Shown here piece after piece: positions 1 to 7,302 of a DNA stretch of 29,608 bases (position 1 is its first letter; every line of letters starts with the position of its first letter). Under the pieces are notes generated by a model that did not search any database, was not told where the DNA came from, and was given only the letters and a program-made list of their open reading frames with translations. Source of the stretch: Palsa-459 sp035937595 (lineage in GTDB: Bacteria > Actinomycetota > Acidimicrobiia > Acidimicrobiales > RAAP-2); the NCBI GenBank assembly GCA_035937595.1, contig DASZHS010000072.1, positions 1 to 29,608 on the forward strand, written 5' to 3'. Both the position numbers and the translations under genes were made by a program.

Positions 1-2
1 GC

Positions 3-653
3 ACCCGTGCCGCGCTGCTCGCCGACGCGCAGCGGGAGGCGGACGCGGCGCGCCGTCAGTCCGAGCAGGCGTGTGCGGCCCTCCTCGCCGAGACGCGCAC
101 CCAGTGCGAGGGCCTCCTCAAGGCGGCACGACGTGAGGCCAAGTCGATGCGTCGCGACGCGAAGAAGCTCCGTCGCGACGCGGCACGCGCGCTCGCGGAG
201 GTTCCGCGGGGCACCGAGTCCACGCCTCGACGCGACGAGCGCGTCACCGACGTGCTGAGCGGCGCACGACGCACGGCCGACGAGCTCCTCCACGACGCAC
301 GTCGCGCCGCCGACGACCTGCTCCGTGACGCCGCGAGGCTGCGCCAGCAGCTGCTCGACGACGCCTCCCGCCGCACCGCCGACCTCCAGGTCGAGCACCG
401 CATCGCGAGCCCGGCCTCGTCGTTCGACTCGGCGCCGGCGTCCGAGGGTGCTGCGACGGACGCGGTCGCCACCCCGGCGGCCGGCGCGACGGACGAAGAG
501 GCGCGCCTCGCCGCGCTCGCGCTGCTCAACGCCGCCGCCGAGTCCGTCGCGACGATGTCCTCGCTCCTCGGCCGCCTCGGTGCCGAGCGACCGGGCTCGA
601 CCGCATCCGGCGATCCCAAGAAGGACCTGCCCGGGCTCTACTTCGGCGCCTGA
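3..653 (+). CDS. Coiled-coil protein, C-terminal part (5' end outside window)
   Basis: The reading frame is open from the left edge to the TGA at 651-653, giving 216 visible residues; the true start lies outside the window. The first ~130 residues are rich in Ala, Arg, Asp, Glu and Leu in a repeating pattern (for example DELLHDARRAADDLLRDAAR), typical of a long alpha-helical coiled coil. An Ala/Pro/Thr-rich linker follows, then a short helical stretch and the tail DLPGLYFGA. The composition resembles DivIVA-like or other cytoskeletal and cell-division coiled-coil proteins of actinobacteria, but no diagnostic domain is visible, so no function is assigned. An internal ATG at 147 is not the start, because the same coiled-coil pattern continues upstream of it. 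A hairpin follows 23 bases after the stop. Confidence 0.75.
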   Translation, partial: TRAALLADAQREADAARRQSEQACAALLAETRTQCEGLLKAARREAKSMRRDAKKLRRDAARALAEVPRGTESTPRRDERVTDVLSGARRTADELLHDARRAADDLLRDAARLRQQLLDDASRRTADLQVEHRIASPASSFDSAPASEGAATDAVATPAAGATDEEARLAALALLNAAAESVATMSSLLGRLGAERPGSTASGDPKKDLPGLYFGA

Positions 654-675
654 CCCGCTCCACGACCACCCACGG

Positions 676-707
676 GATCGCGCGGCCCGCGGCAGCCGTG
701 CGCGATC
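676..707 (+). terminator. Terminator-like hairpin after the coiled-coil gene
   Basis: A perfect 8-bp inverted repeat, GATCGCGC (676-683) and GCGCGATC (700-707), encloses a 16-base loop. It lies 23 bases after the stop codon at 653. There is no T-run after it, which is common for high-GC actinobacterial terminators but weakens the call. Confidence 0.4.
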
Positions 708-949
708 GGTGCACGCCTGGGGCCGACCAACGCGGCACCGAGCGACGTAACCGTGGCGACGTGCGGCGGCACCAGCCTCCCGCCGTCAACACCTCGTCGG
801 CGACAGACGTTGTCGCACGCCACGGACCGACCGATCGCACCGCTTCCTGTCACGCGTTGGCGACGCCCCGCTGGGCAACCCGAGACGTCGAGCGCGGCGA
901 CACGTCCTTCGTCACTCGACTGGGTGCACAAGACAGTGCCCACGACGGA

Positions 950-975
950 GCACCCGAACCCGGGACCGGGGGTGC
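950..975 (-). terminator. Terminator-like hairpin after the 237-aa membrane protein gene
   Basis: GCACCC (950-955) and GGGTGC (970-975) form a 6-bp stem around a 14-base loop, starting 8 bases beyond the minus-strand stop at 984-986. The loop contains CCCGGG, so alternative pairings exist. There is no T-run on the minus strand. Confidence 0.3.
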
Positions 976-983
976 CCAACCTC

Positions 984-1697
984 CTACTCGTCGCGCCCGG
1001 CCGGTGCGTTGGGGCTGGCGGACCACCTCGCGAGGACGGTGCCGTCGATGGAGACCAGCTCGAGACACTCGAGGTCGTCGCCGAGCACGGCACGGACCTT
1101 GGGCACGAGCTCCTCGAGCTCGCGGTCGCTCGGTCCGTCGGCGGTGCGATCCGTCGACGCGTCGCTCGCGGCCGGTGCCGGCACACGCCGTCGCGGCGGG
1201 GCGTCCGGCGCCTCGACGTCCACCGGCGGGGTGCTCGGCGGCGTGCCGACCGGACCCGCGGCGACCGTGACGGGCGCGCGCTCGGCGTCGGGGGGCGGCG
1301 ACGCGGGGGCACGCGAGGACCGCGTCGTCCTCGCGTGCCCGCCGGCCACCCACCGGCGCAGCTCGAGGAGGGCCGGGTCGGCGGTCGGCTCCCACTTGCT
1401 GCGGGCCACGGCGGCCGCGAGCGCGTCCAGGACGTCGGCGTCCTGCTCGGACTCGAGCAGCTCGCACAGCAGCGGCGCGTTGTAGACGAGCGCGTCGTCG
1501 CCGAGCCCGTCGAGCGCGCCACGCCGGACCGCCGGCGAGGGGTCGGCGAGCTGCGTCCACAGCGTCCGTGCGCCGCGCTCCGCCCGCGCGTTGCGCCACA
1601 CGAGGATCGCGACGCCGATCGCGAGCACCATCGGGATCGCCGCGACGAGGTAGATCCAGTGGCCGCCGAACCCCGAGGCGGCGCCGAGCGCGCTCAT
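984..1697 (-). CDS. Membrane-anchored hypothetical protein with HEAT-like segment
   Basis: A 237-residue protein of unknown function. Residues ~13-34 form one hydrophobic helix followed by Arg-rich sequence, so the N-terminus is probably outside or in the membrane and the bulk cytoplasmic. Residues ~45-115 are helical and resemble HEAT/armadillo-type repeats (LADPSPAVRRGALDGLGDDA, then a second helix pair). Residues ~120-190 are a Pro/Ala/Thr-rich, probably disordered linker. Residues ~191-226 form a small acidic module ending in a strand-like stretch (CLELVSIDGTVLARW). The ATG start at 1697 is the first plausible one and places the membrane helix at the N-terminus; no strong Shine-Dalgarno sequence is visible. 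It lies 310 bases downstream of the DipZ-like gene on the same strand. The HEAT resemblance is inferred by eye only. Confidence 0.65.
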   Translation of the reverse strand: MSALGAASGFGGHWIYLVAAIPMVLAIGVAILVWRNARAERGARTLWTQLADPSPAVRRGALDGLGDDALVYNAPLLCELLESEQDADVLDALAAAVARSKWEPTADPALLELRRWVAGGHARTTRSSRAPASPPPDAERAPVTVAAGPVGTPPSTPPVDVEAPDAPPRRRVPAPAASDASTDRTADGPSDRELEELVPKVRAVLGDDLECLELVSIDGTVLARWSASPNAPAGRDE

Positions 1698-2007
1698 CGG
1701 GGTGTGCCGGTCCGCCGGGCGCGCGCGAGCCGCGAGGTCGCAGGTGCGCTCCAGGGTCTCGTGGTCTGCACGTTCGCTCCCCCGGGGCCGGTGCCCGCCC
1801 GAGTCGCGCGCGGCCGCGGGTGCCGCGAGCCCGCCCGGTCCGAAGTGTACCGATCAGCGCGCTCGAGCCCGGTCTCCACTGGTGCGGGCGCGCCCGCGCG
1901 ATCCGTGCTTGCATGTGGTTTCGCCCCGTGATCGACGGGACAAGGCTCGGCGTTCGTCGAGCGTGGCCCGCCTCCTCGCCCTTGCGGGGCGCGGCCACGC
2001 CCGTGGC
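1698..2007. other. Intergenic region, 310 bp, between DipZ-like gene and hypothetical gene
   Basis: No gene is seen. On the minus strand a short hairpin (GCCAC 1994-1998, GTGGC 2003-2007) begins directly after the DipZ-like stop codon. A 14-bp perfect palindrome spans 1884-1897. A TACACT hexamer on the minus strand (1844-1849) could be a -10 element for the downstream 237-residue gene, with a leader of about 140 bases, but no matching -35 is visible. These calls are weak. Confidence 0.35.
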
Positions 2008-3672
2008 TTACCCGAAGGTGAAGTCGTAGGCGCGCACGCCGCGCGACACGTCCAGCGTCACCGTGCCCGAGGTGAGCGCCCTCGAGGCGACCAGCGTGTA
2101 GAGGTCCGGGTAGCCCTTCACGTGGACCGTCATGGGCGCCGTGCCGGGGAGCGTCACGCGGACCGTGCCGTGCCCGCCGAGCACGAGGTAGACGTCGTGG
2201 GCCTCGAAGTGCAGCTGGAGCACCGCGCCCGCCCCCGCGGTCGCCTCCTCCTGGTGCACCGCCCAGCGCCCGCCGAAGGCGAGGGCGCTCAGCGGGACGC
2301 TCGACGGCAGCTGGTAGCTCGTCATCGCGTCGTCGGTGATCGAGTTCATCGCGTTGCTGAGCCGCGAGTAGCCGAGGTAGCTCTCCGGGGTCACCGGCAC
2401 GGTCGGCACGGTGTTGGGCACGTCGGTGGCCCTCGGCAGGTGGTGCGCGCCGCCCGCCAGGAGCAGCATGCGGATGTCGGACTCGGTGGTCGCGTAGTCG
2501 CCCTCCCCGAAGGCGGTGTGGCGCACGTCGCCGTTCTGGTCGATTAGGTACTCGGCCGGCCAGTACTGGTTGTTGTACGCGTCCCAGGTGCCGTAGCTGT
2601 TGTCGATGGCGACCGGGTACCGCACCCCGAGGCTCCCCGTCGCCGCCGCGACGTTGCCCACGTCGTGCTCGAAGGCGAACTCGGGCGTGTGCACCCCGAC
2701 CACGACGAACCCGTCCTTGTGGTACGAGCGGTACCAGGCCTCCACGTGCGGGAGCGAGCGGCGGCAGTTGATGCACGAGTACGTCCAGAAGTCCACGAGC
2801 ACGACCTTGCCGCGCAGCTGGGCGAGGGTGAGGGGGCGGTTGCCGGGCGTGTTGAGCCACGCCGTGACGCCGGTGAAGTCCGGGGCCGCGCCCAGGTTCG
2901 GGATCGCCGAGGCGAGGTTCTTCTTCTGGGCGTCGGCGAACTTGTTCGCGTGCTCGCCGTCGATGCGCTGCAGCTCGGCCTGGATCGACGGCGAGACGAG
3001 GACCGTCGAGGCGTAGCTCGGGACCTCCGTCGCGAGCGTGGTCGCCGCACCCGTGGCGACGAGGGCGGCCATCGCCAGGATGAAGACGCCTGACGCGCGG
3101 CGCACCGCCGGGGCGTGGGCGCGGATGGCCCCCCAGCGCGTGGCGAGGCGCTGGGAGCCGAGGGCGACGACGAGGAGCGGGACCGCCACGCCGACGGCGA
3201 ACGCGGCGGTGAGCGCGACGGCGCTCCACGAGACCCGCTGCTTGGAGCCGGCCAGAGCGATCGCGGCGAAGACGGGTCCCGCGCACGGGGCGAAGACGAG
3301 CCCGAGCCCGGCCCCCAGCAGCACCCCGCTCGAGGTCCCGGCCCCCACGCGCGGCGTGGACGAGAGCCGCGCGAAGGGGCGCTCCAAGAGGCGTCCCACC
3401 GGGTCGAGCACGAGGCCGAGCCCGAGCAGCACCAGCAGCGCGATGCCGAGGTCGTTGAGGAGGGCCGCGGGGAGGTGGAGGGCCGACAGGAGCGTCACGC
3501 CGAAGAGCGTGACGAGCGAGAAGGTGGCGACGAGGCCGACGACGATCGCGACGGAGCGGCGCCGGCTGCCAGTCGTCCCGCCGGCGAAGATGATCGGGAG
3601 CACCGGCAGGATGCACGGGGAGAACACCGTCACCACGCCGGCGACGAACCCGATCGCGTACAGGCCCACCAT
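2008..3672 (-). CDS. DipZ-like fusion: CcdA thiol transporter + TlpA-like thioredoxin + C-terminal domain
   Basis: A 554-residue protein that would carry reducing power across the membrane and use it in an extracytoplasmic thioredoxin-like domain. Residues 1-~215 form a CcdA/DsbD-type membrane domain with six or more hydrophobic helices and the paired redox cysteines C20 (SPCILP) and C130 (FAPCAGP). After a last helix near 195-213, residues ~260-400 form a TlpA-like thioredoxin fold with the active site C300-I-N-C303 in WTYSCINC. Residues ~415-554 resemble the beta-rich C-terminal domain of mycobacterial DipZ. The three-part order matches DipZ of Mycobacterium. The ATG at 3672 opens directly into the first helix, as CcdA proteins do. 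Likely roles are cytochrome c maturation or extracytoplasmic disulfide reduction; no other ccs genes are adjacent, so the pathway is inferred. Confidence 0.9.
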   Translation of the reverse strand: MVGLYAIGFVAGVVTVFSPCILPVLPIIFAGGTTGSRRRSVAIVVGLVATFSLVTLFGVTLLSALHLPAALLNDLGIALLVLLGLGLVLDPVGRLLERPFARLSSTPRVGAGTSSGVLLGAGLGLVFAPCAGPVFAAIALAGSKQRVSWSAVALTAAFAVGVAVPLLVVALGSQRLATRWGAIRAHAPAVRRASGVFILAMAALVATGAATTLATEVPSYASTVLVSPSIQAELQRIDGEHANKFADAQKKNLASAIPNLGAAPDFTGVTAWLNTPGNRPLTLAQLRGKVVLVDFWTYSCINCRRSLPHVEAWYRSYHKDGFVVVGVHTPEFAFEHDVGNVAAATGSLGVRYPVAIDNSYGTWDAYNNQYWPAEYLIDQNGDVRHTAFGEGDYATTESDIRMLLLAGGAHHLPRATDVPNTVPTVPVTPESYLGYSRLSNAMNSITDDAMTSYQLPSSVPLSALAFGGRWAVHQEEATAGAGAVLQLHFEAHDVYLVLGGHGTVRVTLPGTAPMTVHVKGYPDLYTLVASRALTSGTVTLDVSRGVRAYDFTFG

Positions 3673-3730
3673 GGTCCCGGTGTAGTCCCTCGGCGCGCCG
3701 CGTCGTTACATCCGGACGCGGGCGGTCGTG

Positions 3731-4699
3731 CTAGGCGCCGAACCCCGCGAAGTGGCCCTTGGCGCGCAGCTCGGCGTAGAACGCCGGCTCGTAGGCGTCC
3801 TCGGGGTCCTCACGCACCATCTGGTCGATGGCGACGGCGTCCTCGCCGACGAGGATCCGCCACCGGTCCTCGCGGACCCCGTCGAGGATCGTGGTCGCCG
3901 CCTCGGCGGCGGTGAGCGGTGCGGTGTCGCGGAACCCCTCGCCGAGGGCCTGCAGTCCCTTTCGGAGGTCCTCGTCGGTGACGCCGTCGACGGGCATCCC
4001 GAACCCCGCCAGCTGGCGGCGCACGCCCACGAGCGCCTCTGCGTCGAGCGTGGCCGGCTCGCGGTCGTGGGCCTTGGCCGAGTTGAGGACGATCGAGGTG
4101 CCGACGTGGCCGGGGTGCACGACGTGGGCGTGCAGGTGCGGGGCGTTGACCTTGAAGTCGGTGAGGAGCGCCTCGGTGAACCCCTTCACGGCGAACTTCG
4201 CCGCGCTGTAGGCGGTGTGCGGCAGCAGCGGGCCGATGGACGCCCAGATGCCGTTGATGCTGGACGTGTTGACGACGTGGCCCTCGTCGGCGGCCAAGAG
4301 CAGCGGCAGGAACGTGCGCGTCGCGAAGTAGACGCCGTAGAAGTCGACGTTGAACGTCTTCTCCCACTCGGCACGGTCGTCGACGACGAAGGAGCCGCCG
4401 CCCGCGATCCCGGCGTTGTTGAAGAGCAGGTGGAGACGGTCGGCCGAGAGCGCGGCGACCATCGCGTCCCGGAACGCGACCAGCTGGGACTCGTCGGCGA
4501 CGTCGGCGACGAAGGTGCACACCTTGGTGCCCGCGGGCGCGTGCTCTCTTGCGAGCGCCTCGGTCTCTGCGAGCGGCTCGGCGAACACGTCGCAGGTGGC
4601 CACGTGGCAGCCCTCGGCGGCGAGCTGGCGCACGAGCTCGCGTCCCATCCCCGTGCCGCCGCCCGTGACGACGGCGATGCGTCCGGCGAAGCTGTCCAT
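3731..4699 (-). CDS. Short-chain dehydrogenase/reductase (SDR family)
   Basis: A 322-residue classical SDR that should oxidise or reduce a hydroxyl or keto group using a nicotinamide cofactor; the substrate is unknown. The Rossmann motif TGGGTGMG is at residues 12-19, NNAG at 94-97, the catalytic serine region at S146-S147, and YSAAK with catalytic Y164 and K168. Asp37 at the end of the second beta strand (ATCDVF) suggests preference for NAD(H) over NADP(H); this is an inference. At 322 residues it is about 60 longer than a minimal SDR, the extra part lying after the conserved core. The ATG at 4699 is supported by GAGGAG at 4708-4713 on the minus strand, 8 bases upstream. A hairpin separates it from the nuo-linked ATP-grasp gene, so it is probably transcribed separately or by readthrough. 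Confidence 0.9.
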   Translation of the reverse strand: MDSFAGRIAVVTGGGTGMGRELVRQLAAEGCHVATCDVFAEPLAETEALAREHAPAGTKVCTFVADVADESQLVAFRDAMVAALSADRLHLLFNNAGIAGGGSFVVDDRAEWEKTFNVDFYGVYFATRTFLPLLLAADEGHVVNTSSINGIWASIGPLLPHTAYSAAKFAVKGFTEALLTDFKVNAPHLHAHVVHPGHVGTSIVLNSAKAHDREPATLDAEALVGVRRQLAGFGMPVDGVTDEDLRKGLQALGEGFRDTAPLTAAEAATTILDGVREDRWRILVGEDAVAIDQMVREDPEDAYEPAFYAELRAKGHFAGFGA

Positions 4700-4707
4700 C
4701 GCTGCGG

Positions 4708-4713
4708 CTCCTC
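4708..4713 (-). promoter_or_regulatory. Ribosome binding site of the SDR gene
   Basis: GAGGAG on the minus strand lies 8 bases before the ATG at 4699. It supports that start and independent translation initiation, unlike the coupled genes upstream. Confidence 0.6.
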
Positions 4714-4719
4714 GTGCTG

Positions 4720-4743
4720 GCGGCGCTCGTGGTCGAGCGCCGC
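4720..4743 (-). terminator. Strong hairpin at the end of the nuo operon
   Basis: A perfect 9-bp GC-rich inverted repeat, GCGGCGCTC (4720-4728) and GAGCGCCGC (4735-4743), has a 6-base loop. It lies 46 bases beyond the stop of the ATP-grasp gene and 20 bases before the SDR start. It is the best intrinsic-terminator candidate for the nuo transcript, although no T-run follows on the minus strand. Confidence 0.5.
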
Positions 4744-4789
4744 GCCGGCGACCGGCCCGCTCACGGTACTGGGGACGGCGCGTGCTCGC

Positions 4790-5629
4790 TCAGCGCGCGA
4801 CGCGCGCCGCGATCGCCGTCGCCAGCCGGTGCGCGGCGTCGGGGTCCTCGCCGAGGAACAGGAACGGCTCGATCAGCTCGACCTCGATCACCGCGGGACC
4901 GCTCGCGAGCGCGACGAGGTCGACCCTCGCGTAGCAGAGCGGCGCGTCGAAGGGCAGCGCGGAGAGCACCTGGTCGACGAGCTGGCGCTGGGCCGCGTCG
5001 GGGTCGACGACGGCGACCCGAGTGGGGCCGGTGGGCTCGTCGGTCGCCTCGAGCCCGATCGGCGCGTGCTTGACGACGGCGTGGCTCACCGAACCGTCGA
5101 TGACGACGACGTCGGTCTCGCCGTCGGCCGCGACGGACGCGACGAGCGGCTGGACCATCGCCTCGAGGTCGAGCGCGGCCAGGGCGTCGACGTGCGCGCG
5201 GGCACGGTCGTGGTCGTGGCCGTCGAACCGCGCCGCGCCCCGAGAGCCGCCCGCGACCGTGGGCTTGACCACGACGGGGCCCGCCGGGAGCACCGCGTCG
5301 GCGCCCGAGGTGGCGTAGGTCGTCGGGATCGTGGGGACGCCGGCCGCCGCGAGCTCGGCGAGGTAGCGCTTGTCCGAGTTCCAGGTGACGACGTCGGCCG
5401 GGTTCACGAGGTTGGGCACGCGGCTCGCCCAGGCCAGGAACCGCGCGTGGGCCATCGGGTAGTCCCAGGTCGAGCGGATGACCGTCGCGTCGAACCTGGC
5501 CCAGTCGACGGTGTCGTCGGCCCAGGCGACCGTGGTCGCCTCGATCCGAAGGGCACCGAGCGCGGCGAGGAGCAAGGGCGCGTCGGGGTCGTCGACGACG
5601 TCGGTCGCGGCGAGCGCGACGGCCGTCAC
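4790..5629 (-). CDS. ATP-grasp ligase-like protein (DcsG/RimK-like), coupled to nuoN
   Basis: A 279-residue ATP-grasp-fold protein. Such enzymes activate a carboxylate with ATP and join it to an amine or similar nucleophile. Visible motifs are RSTWDYP (52-58), typical of a subgroup that includes the O-ureido-serine cyclo-ligase DcsG; SDKRYL with K87 and VVKP with K122, the expected ATP-binding lysines; a Gly/Ser-rich loop AGGSRGAARF (126-135); and the acidic metal-binding segment VIEVELIEPFLFL (248-260). The GTG start at 5629 overlaps the nuoN stop in a GTGA junction, which decides the start and implies translational coupling to the nuo operon. The substrate cannot be read from sequence; DcsG is only the nearest named relative I recognise, and there is no other cycloserine-type gene here. 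The link to complex I is unexplained. Confidence 0.82.
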   Translation of the reverse strand: MTAVALAATDVVDDPDAPLLLAALGALRIEATTVAWADDTVDWARFDATVIRSTWDYPMAHARFLAWASRVPNLVNPADVVTWNSDKRYLAELAAAGVPTIPTTYATSGADAVLPAGPVVVKPTVAGGSRGAARFDGHDHDRARAHVDALAALDLEAMVQPLVASVAADGETDVVVIDGSVSHAVVKHAPIGLEATDEPTGPTRVAVVDPDAAQRQLVDQVLSALPFDAPLCYARVDLVALASGPAVIEVELIEPFLFLGEDPDAAHRLATAIAARVAR

Positions 5630-7302
5630 GGCGTGACGAGCATCGTCGCGTGCGACGCGAGCGCGGCGAGCGGGCCGGCCCAGATCCCGAGGACGACGGT
5701 CGGGACGACGCACATGACGAGGACCGCCGTGGTCGCCGCGGGCACCGCGATGCGGTCCGCACCATCGCCGTCCGGGATCGCCGCCCCGGTCGCCGTCGCC
5801 GTCGCGGCGGTCAGGGCCGCCGCTGCGCCGTGCTCCTCTTCGGGGCCGTCGCGGTCGTCTTCGACGAGGATGCCCGCGCCCACGGCGGCGAGCCGTGCGA
5901 CGGCGCGCGCGTCCGAGGACGCCGGTGCCGCCGGCGACGCGGTGGTCGCCGGCGCGGCCGGCGCGTGGGGCGCGGCGTAGGTGAGGACGACGACGCGCAG
6001 GTAGAAGTAGCCGCCGATCGCCGTCGCGAGCATGGCGAGCACGCCGAGGGTCACCCCCGCGGCCCCGAGCTGGCCGATCGCCGCCTCGAGGACGGCCAGC
6101 TTCGCGAGGAACCCCGTCGTGAACGGGACACCCGCCTGGGCGAGCAGCAGCACCGTGAAGGCCGCGGCGAGCCAGGGGTGGCGCTGGCCGAGGCCCCGGT
6201 AGTCGTCGAGGTCCTCGCGACCGTCGGCCGAGACGACCGTGACGACGGCGAACGAGCCGATGACGAGGAGCGCGTAGACGCTGAGGTAGTAGAGGGCCGC
6301 GGCGATGCCCTGCGCGGTCGCGGCCCACAGCGCCATGAGCACGAAGCCGGCGTGGCTGATCGACGAGTACGCGAGCAGCCGCTTCACGTTGCGCTGCACC
6401 ACCGCCAGGGCGGCGCCCACGAGCATCGAGAGGGCGGCGAGCGCCCAGACCATCGGGCGCCACCCGGCCTGCTGGGTCACGAGCGCCGAGGCGAGGACGC
6501 GCAGCACCGCGGCGAACGCGCCGACCTTGACGACGGCGGCCATGTAGCCCGCGATCGGCGTCGGCGAGCCCTCGTAGACGTCGGGCGACCAGACGTGGAA
6601 CGGGACGGCGGCGACCTTGAAGGCGAACCCGACGAGCACGAGCGCGGTCCCGGCGAGCAGGAGCCCGTCGGACTTGAGCACGTTCAGAGAGAGGAACGAG
6701 GCGAGCTGGCCGAGCTGGGTCGTCCCCGTCGCGCCGTAGATGAGGGCGATGCCGTAGACGAAGATCGCCGACGAGAACCCGCCCAGCAGGAAGTACTTGA
6801 GCCCCGCCTCGCCCGAGCGCCGCGAGCGCCGGTCGAACGCGGCGAGCACGTACAGCCCGATGGACAGGATCTCGAGGCCCAGGAAGATCACGACGAGGTC
6901 GTTCGCCTGGGCCATGAGGACCGCCCCGGTCGCCGAGGAGAGCGCGAGGATGTGCAGCTCGACGCCACCGACGCGCTCGCGCGCGAGCCAGCCGTCGCAG
7001 ACGAGGATCGAGAGCCCGAGCGAGACGGCGATGACGCCGGTCGCCACGATCGCGAAGCCGTCCTCGGTGAGCGCGTGGGCGAGCGTCGTGGACGCCCCGT
7101 GCCGCGAGACGTCGATCCACTGGACGACGCAGTCCGCGAGCACGCCGAGGCTGGCGGCGACCACGACGGCGGTGCCGACGGCGCGGCGGAGCCGCCCGCG
7201 GACGAGCGACGTGGCGATGAGGAGCGCGAGGGCGGCCCCCGCGAGGAGGAACGCGGGGAGCGCGACGACCCAGTGGATCGAGGGGGCGGCGATGGTGGTC
7301 AT
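5626..7302 (-). CDS. nuoN: NADH-quinone oxidoreductase subunit N
   Basis: A 558-residue antiporter-like membrane subunit of complex I, proposed to carry one proton channel of the membrane arm. Family signatures include FLGLEILSIGLYVLAAF with the conserved channel glutamate, FKVAAVPFHVWSPDVYEGSPTPI written here in two parts (FKVAAVPFHVW, SPDVYEGSPTPI), and KRLLAYSSISHAGFVL. The ATG at 7302 overlaps the nuoM stop (ATGA). It is longer than usual for NuoN (about 480-530 residues): residues ~443-516 form an Ala/Pro/Thr-rich stretch with an acidic patch (EDDRDGPEEEHG) between the last two predicted helices. This insertion stays in frame and is followed by a normal final helix, so the gene looks intact. 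It is the last nuo gene and shares its stop region with the ATP-grasp gene. Confidence 0.96.
   Translation of the reverse strand: MTTIAAPSIHWVVALPAFLLAGAALALLIATSLVRGRLRRAVGTAVVVAASLGVLADCVVQWIDVSRHGASTTLAHALTEDGFAIVATGVIAVSLGLSILVCDGWLARERVGGVELHILALSSATGAVLMAQANDLVVIFLGLEILSIGLYVLAAFDRRSRRSGEAGLKYFLLGGFSSAIFVYGIALIYGATGTTQLGQLASFLSLNVLKSDGLLLAGTALVLVGFAFKVAAVPFHVWSPDVYEGSPTPIAGYMAAVVKVGAFAAVLRVLASALVTQQAGWRPMVWALAALSMLVGAALAVVQRNVKRLLAYSSISHAGFVLMALWAATAQGIAAALYYLSVYALLVIGSFAVVTVVSADGREDLDDYRGLGQRHPWLAAAFTVLLLAQAGVPFTTGFLAKLAVLEAAIGQLGAAGVTLGVLAMLATAIGGYFYLRVVVLTYAAPHAPAAPATTASPAAPASSDARAVARLAAVGAGILVEDDRDGPEEEHGAAAALTAATATATGAAIPDGDGADRIAVPAATTAVLVMCVVPTVVLGIWAGPLAALASHATMLVTP

Larger units (their letters stand above)
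654..983. other. Convergent intergenic region, 330 bp, no gene seen
   Basis: This gap lies between two convergent genes. I see no convincing coding frame with a start, a ribosome binding site or a recognisable product. It holds the hairpin at 676-707, a smaller one at 800-816 (6-bp stem, 5-base loop) and one at 950-975, which is consistent with a bidirectional transcription-termination zone. Confidence 0.5.

Noticed and set aside
800..816. Small hairpin in the convergent gap (6-bp stem, 5-base loop)
   Set aside because: Short inverted repeats are frequent by chance at this GC content, and it is 147 bases from the nearest stop, so I mention it but do not call it a terminator.
1884..1897. 14-bp palindrome of alternating G and C in the gap after the DipZ-like gene
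   Set aside because: A pure-GC palindrome of this size is expected by chance in such DNA; there is no second copy to suggest an operator.
4790..5629. A cycloserine-type biosynthetic cluster, suggested by the DcsG-like ligase
   Set aside because: No other antibiotic biosynthesis gene is present; neighbours are complex I and an SDR, and DcsG-like ATP-grasp proteins are widespread.
3728..5980. Long plus-strand open frame opposite the SDR, ATP-grasp and nuoN genes
   Set aside because: It lies antisense to three well-supported genes, is rich in Arg, Asp, Glu and Gly with no recognisable domain, and reflects the scarcity of stop codons in high-GC DNA.
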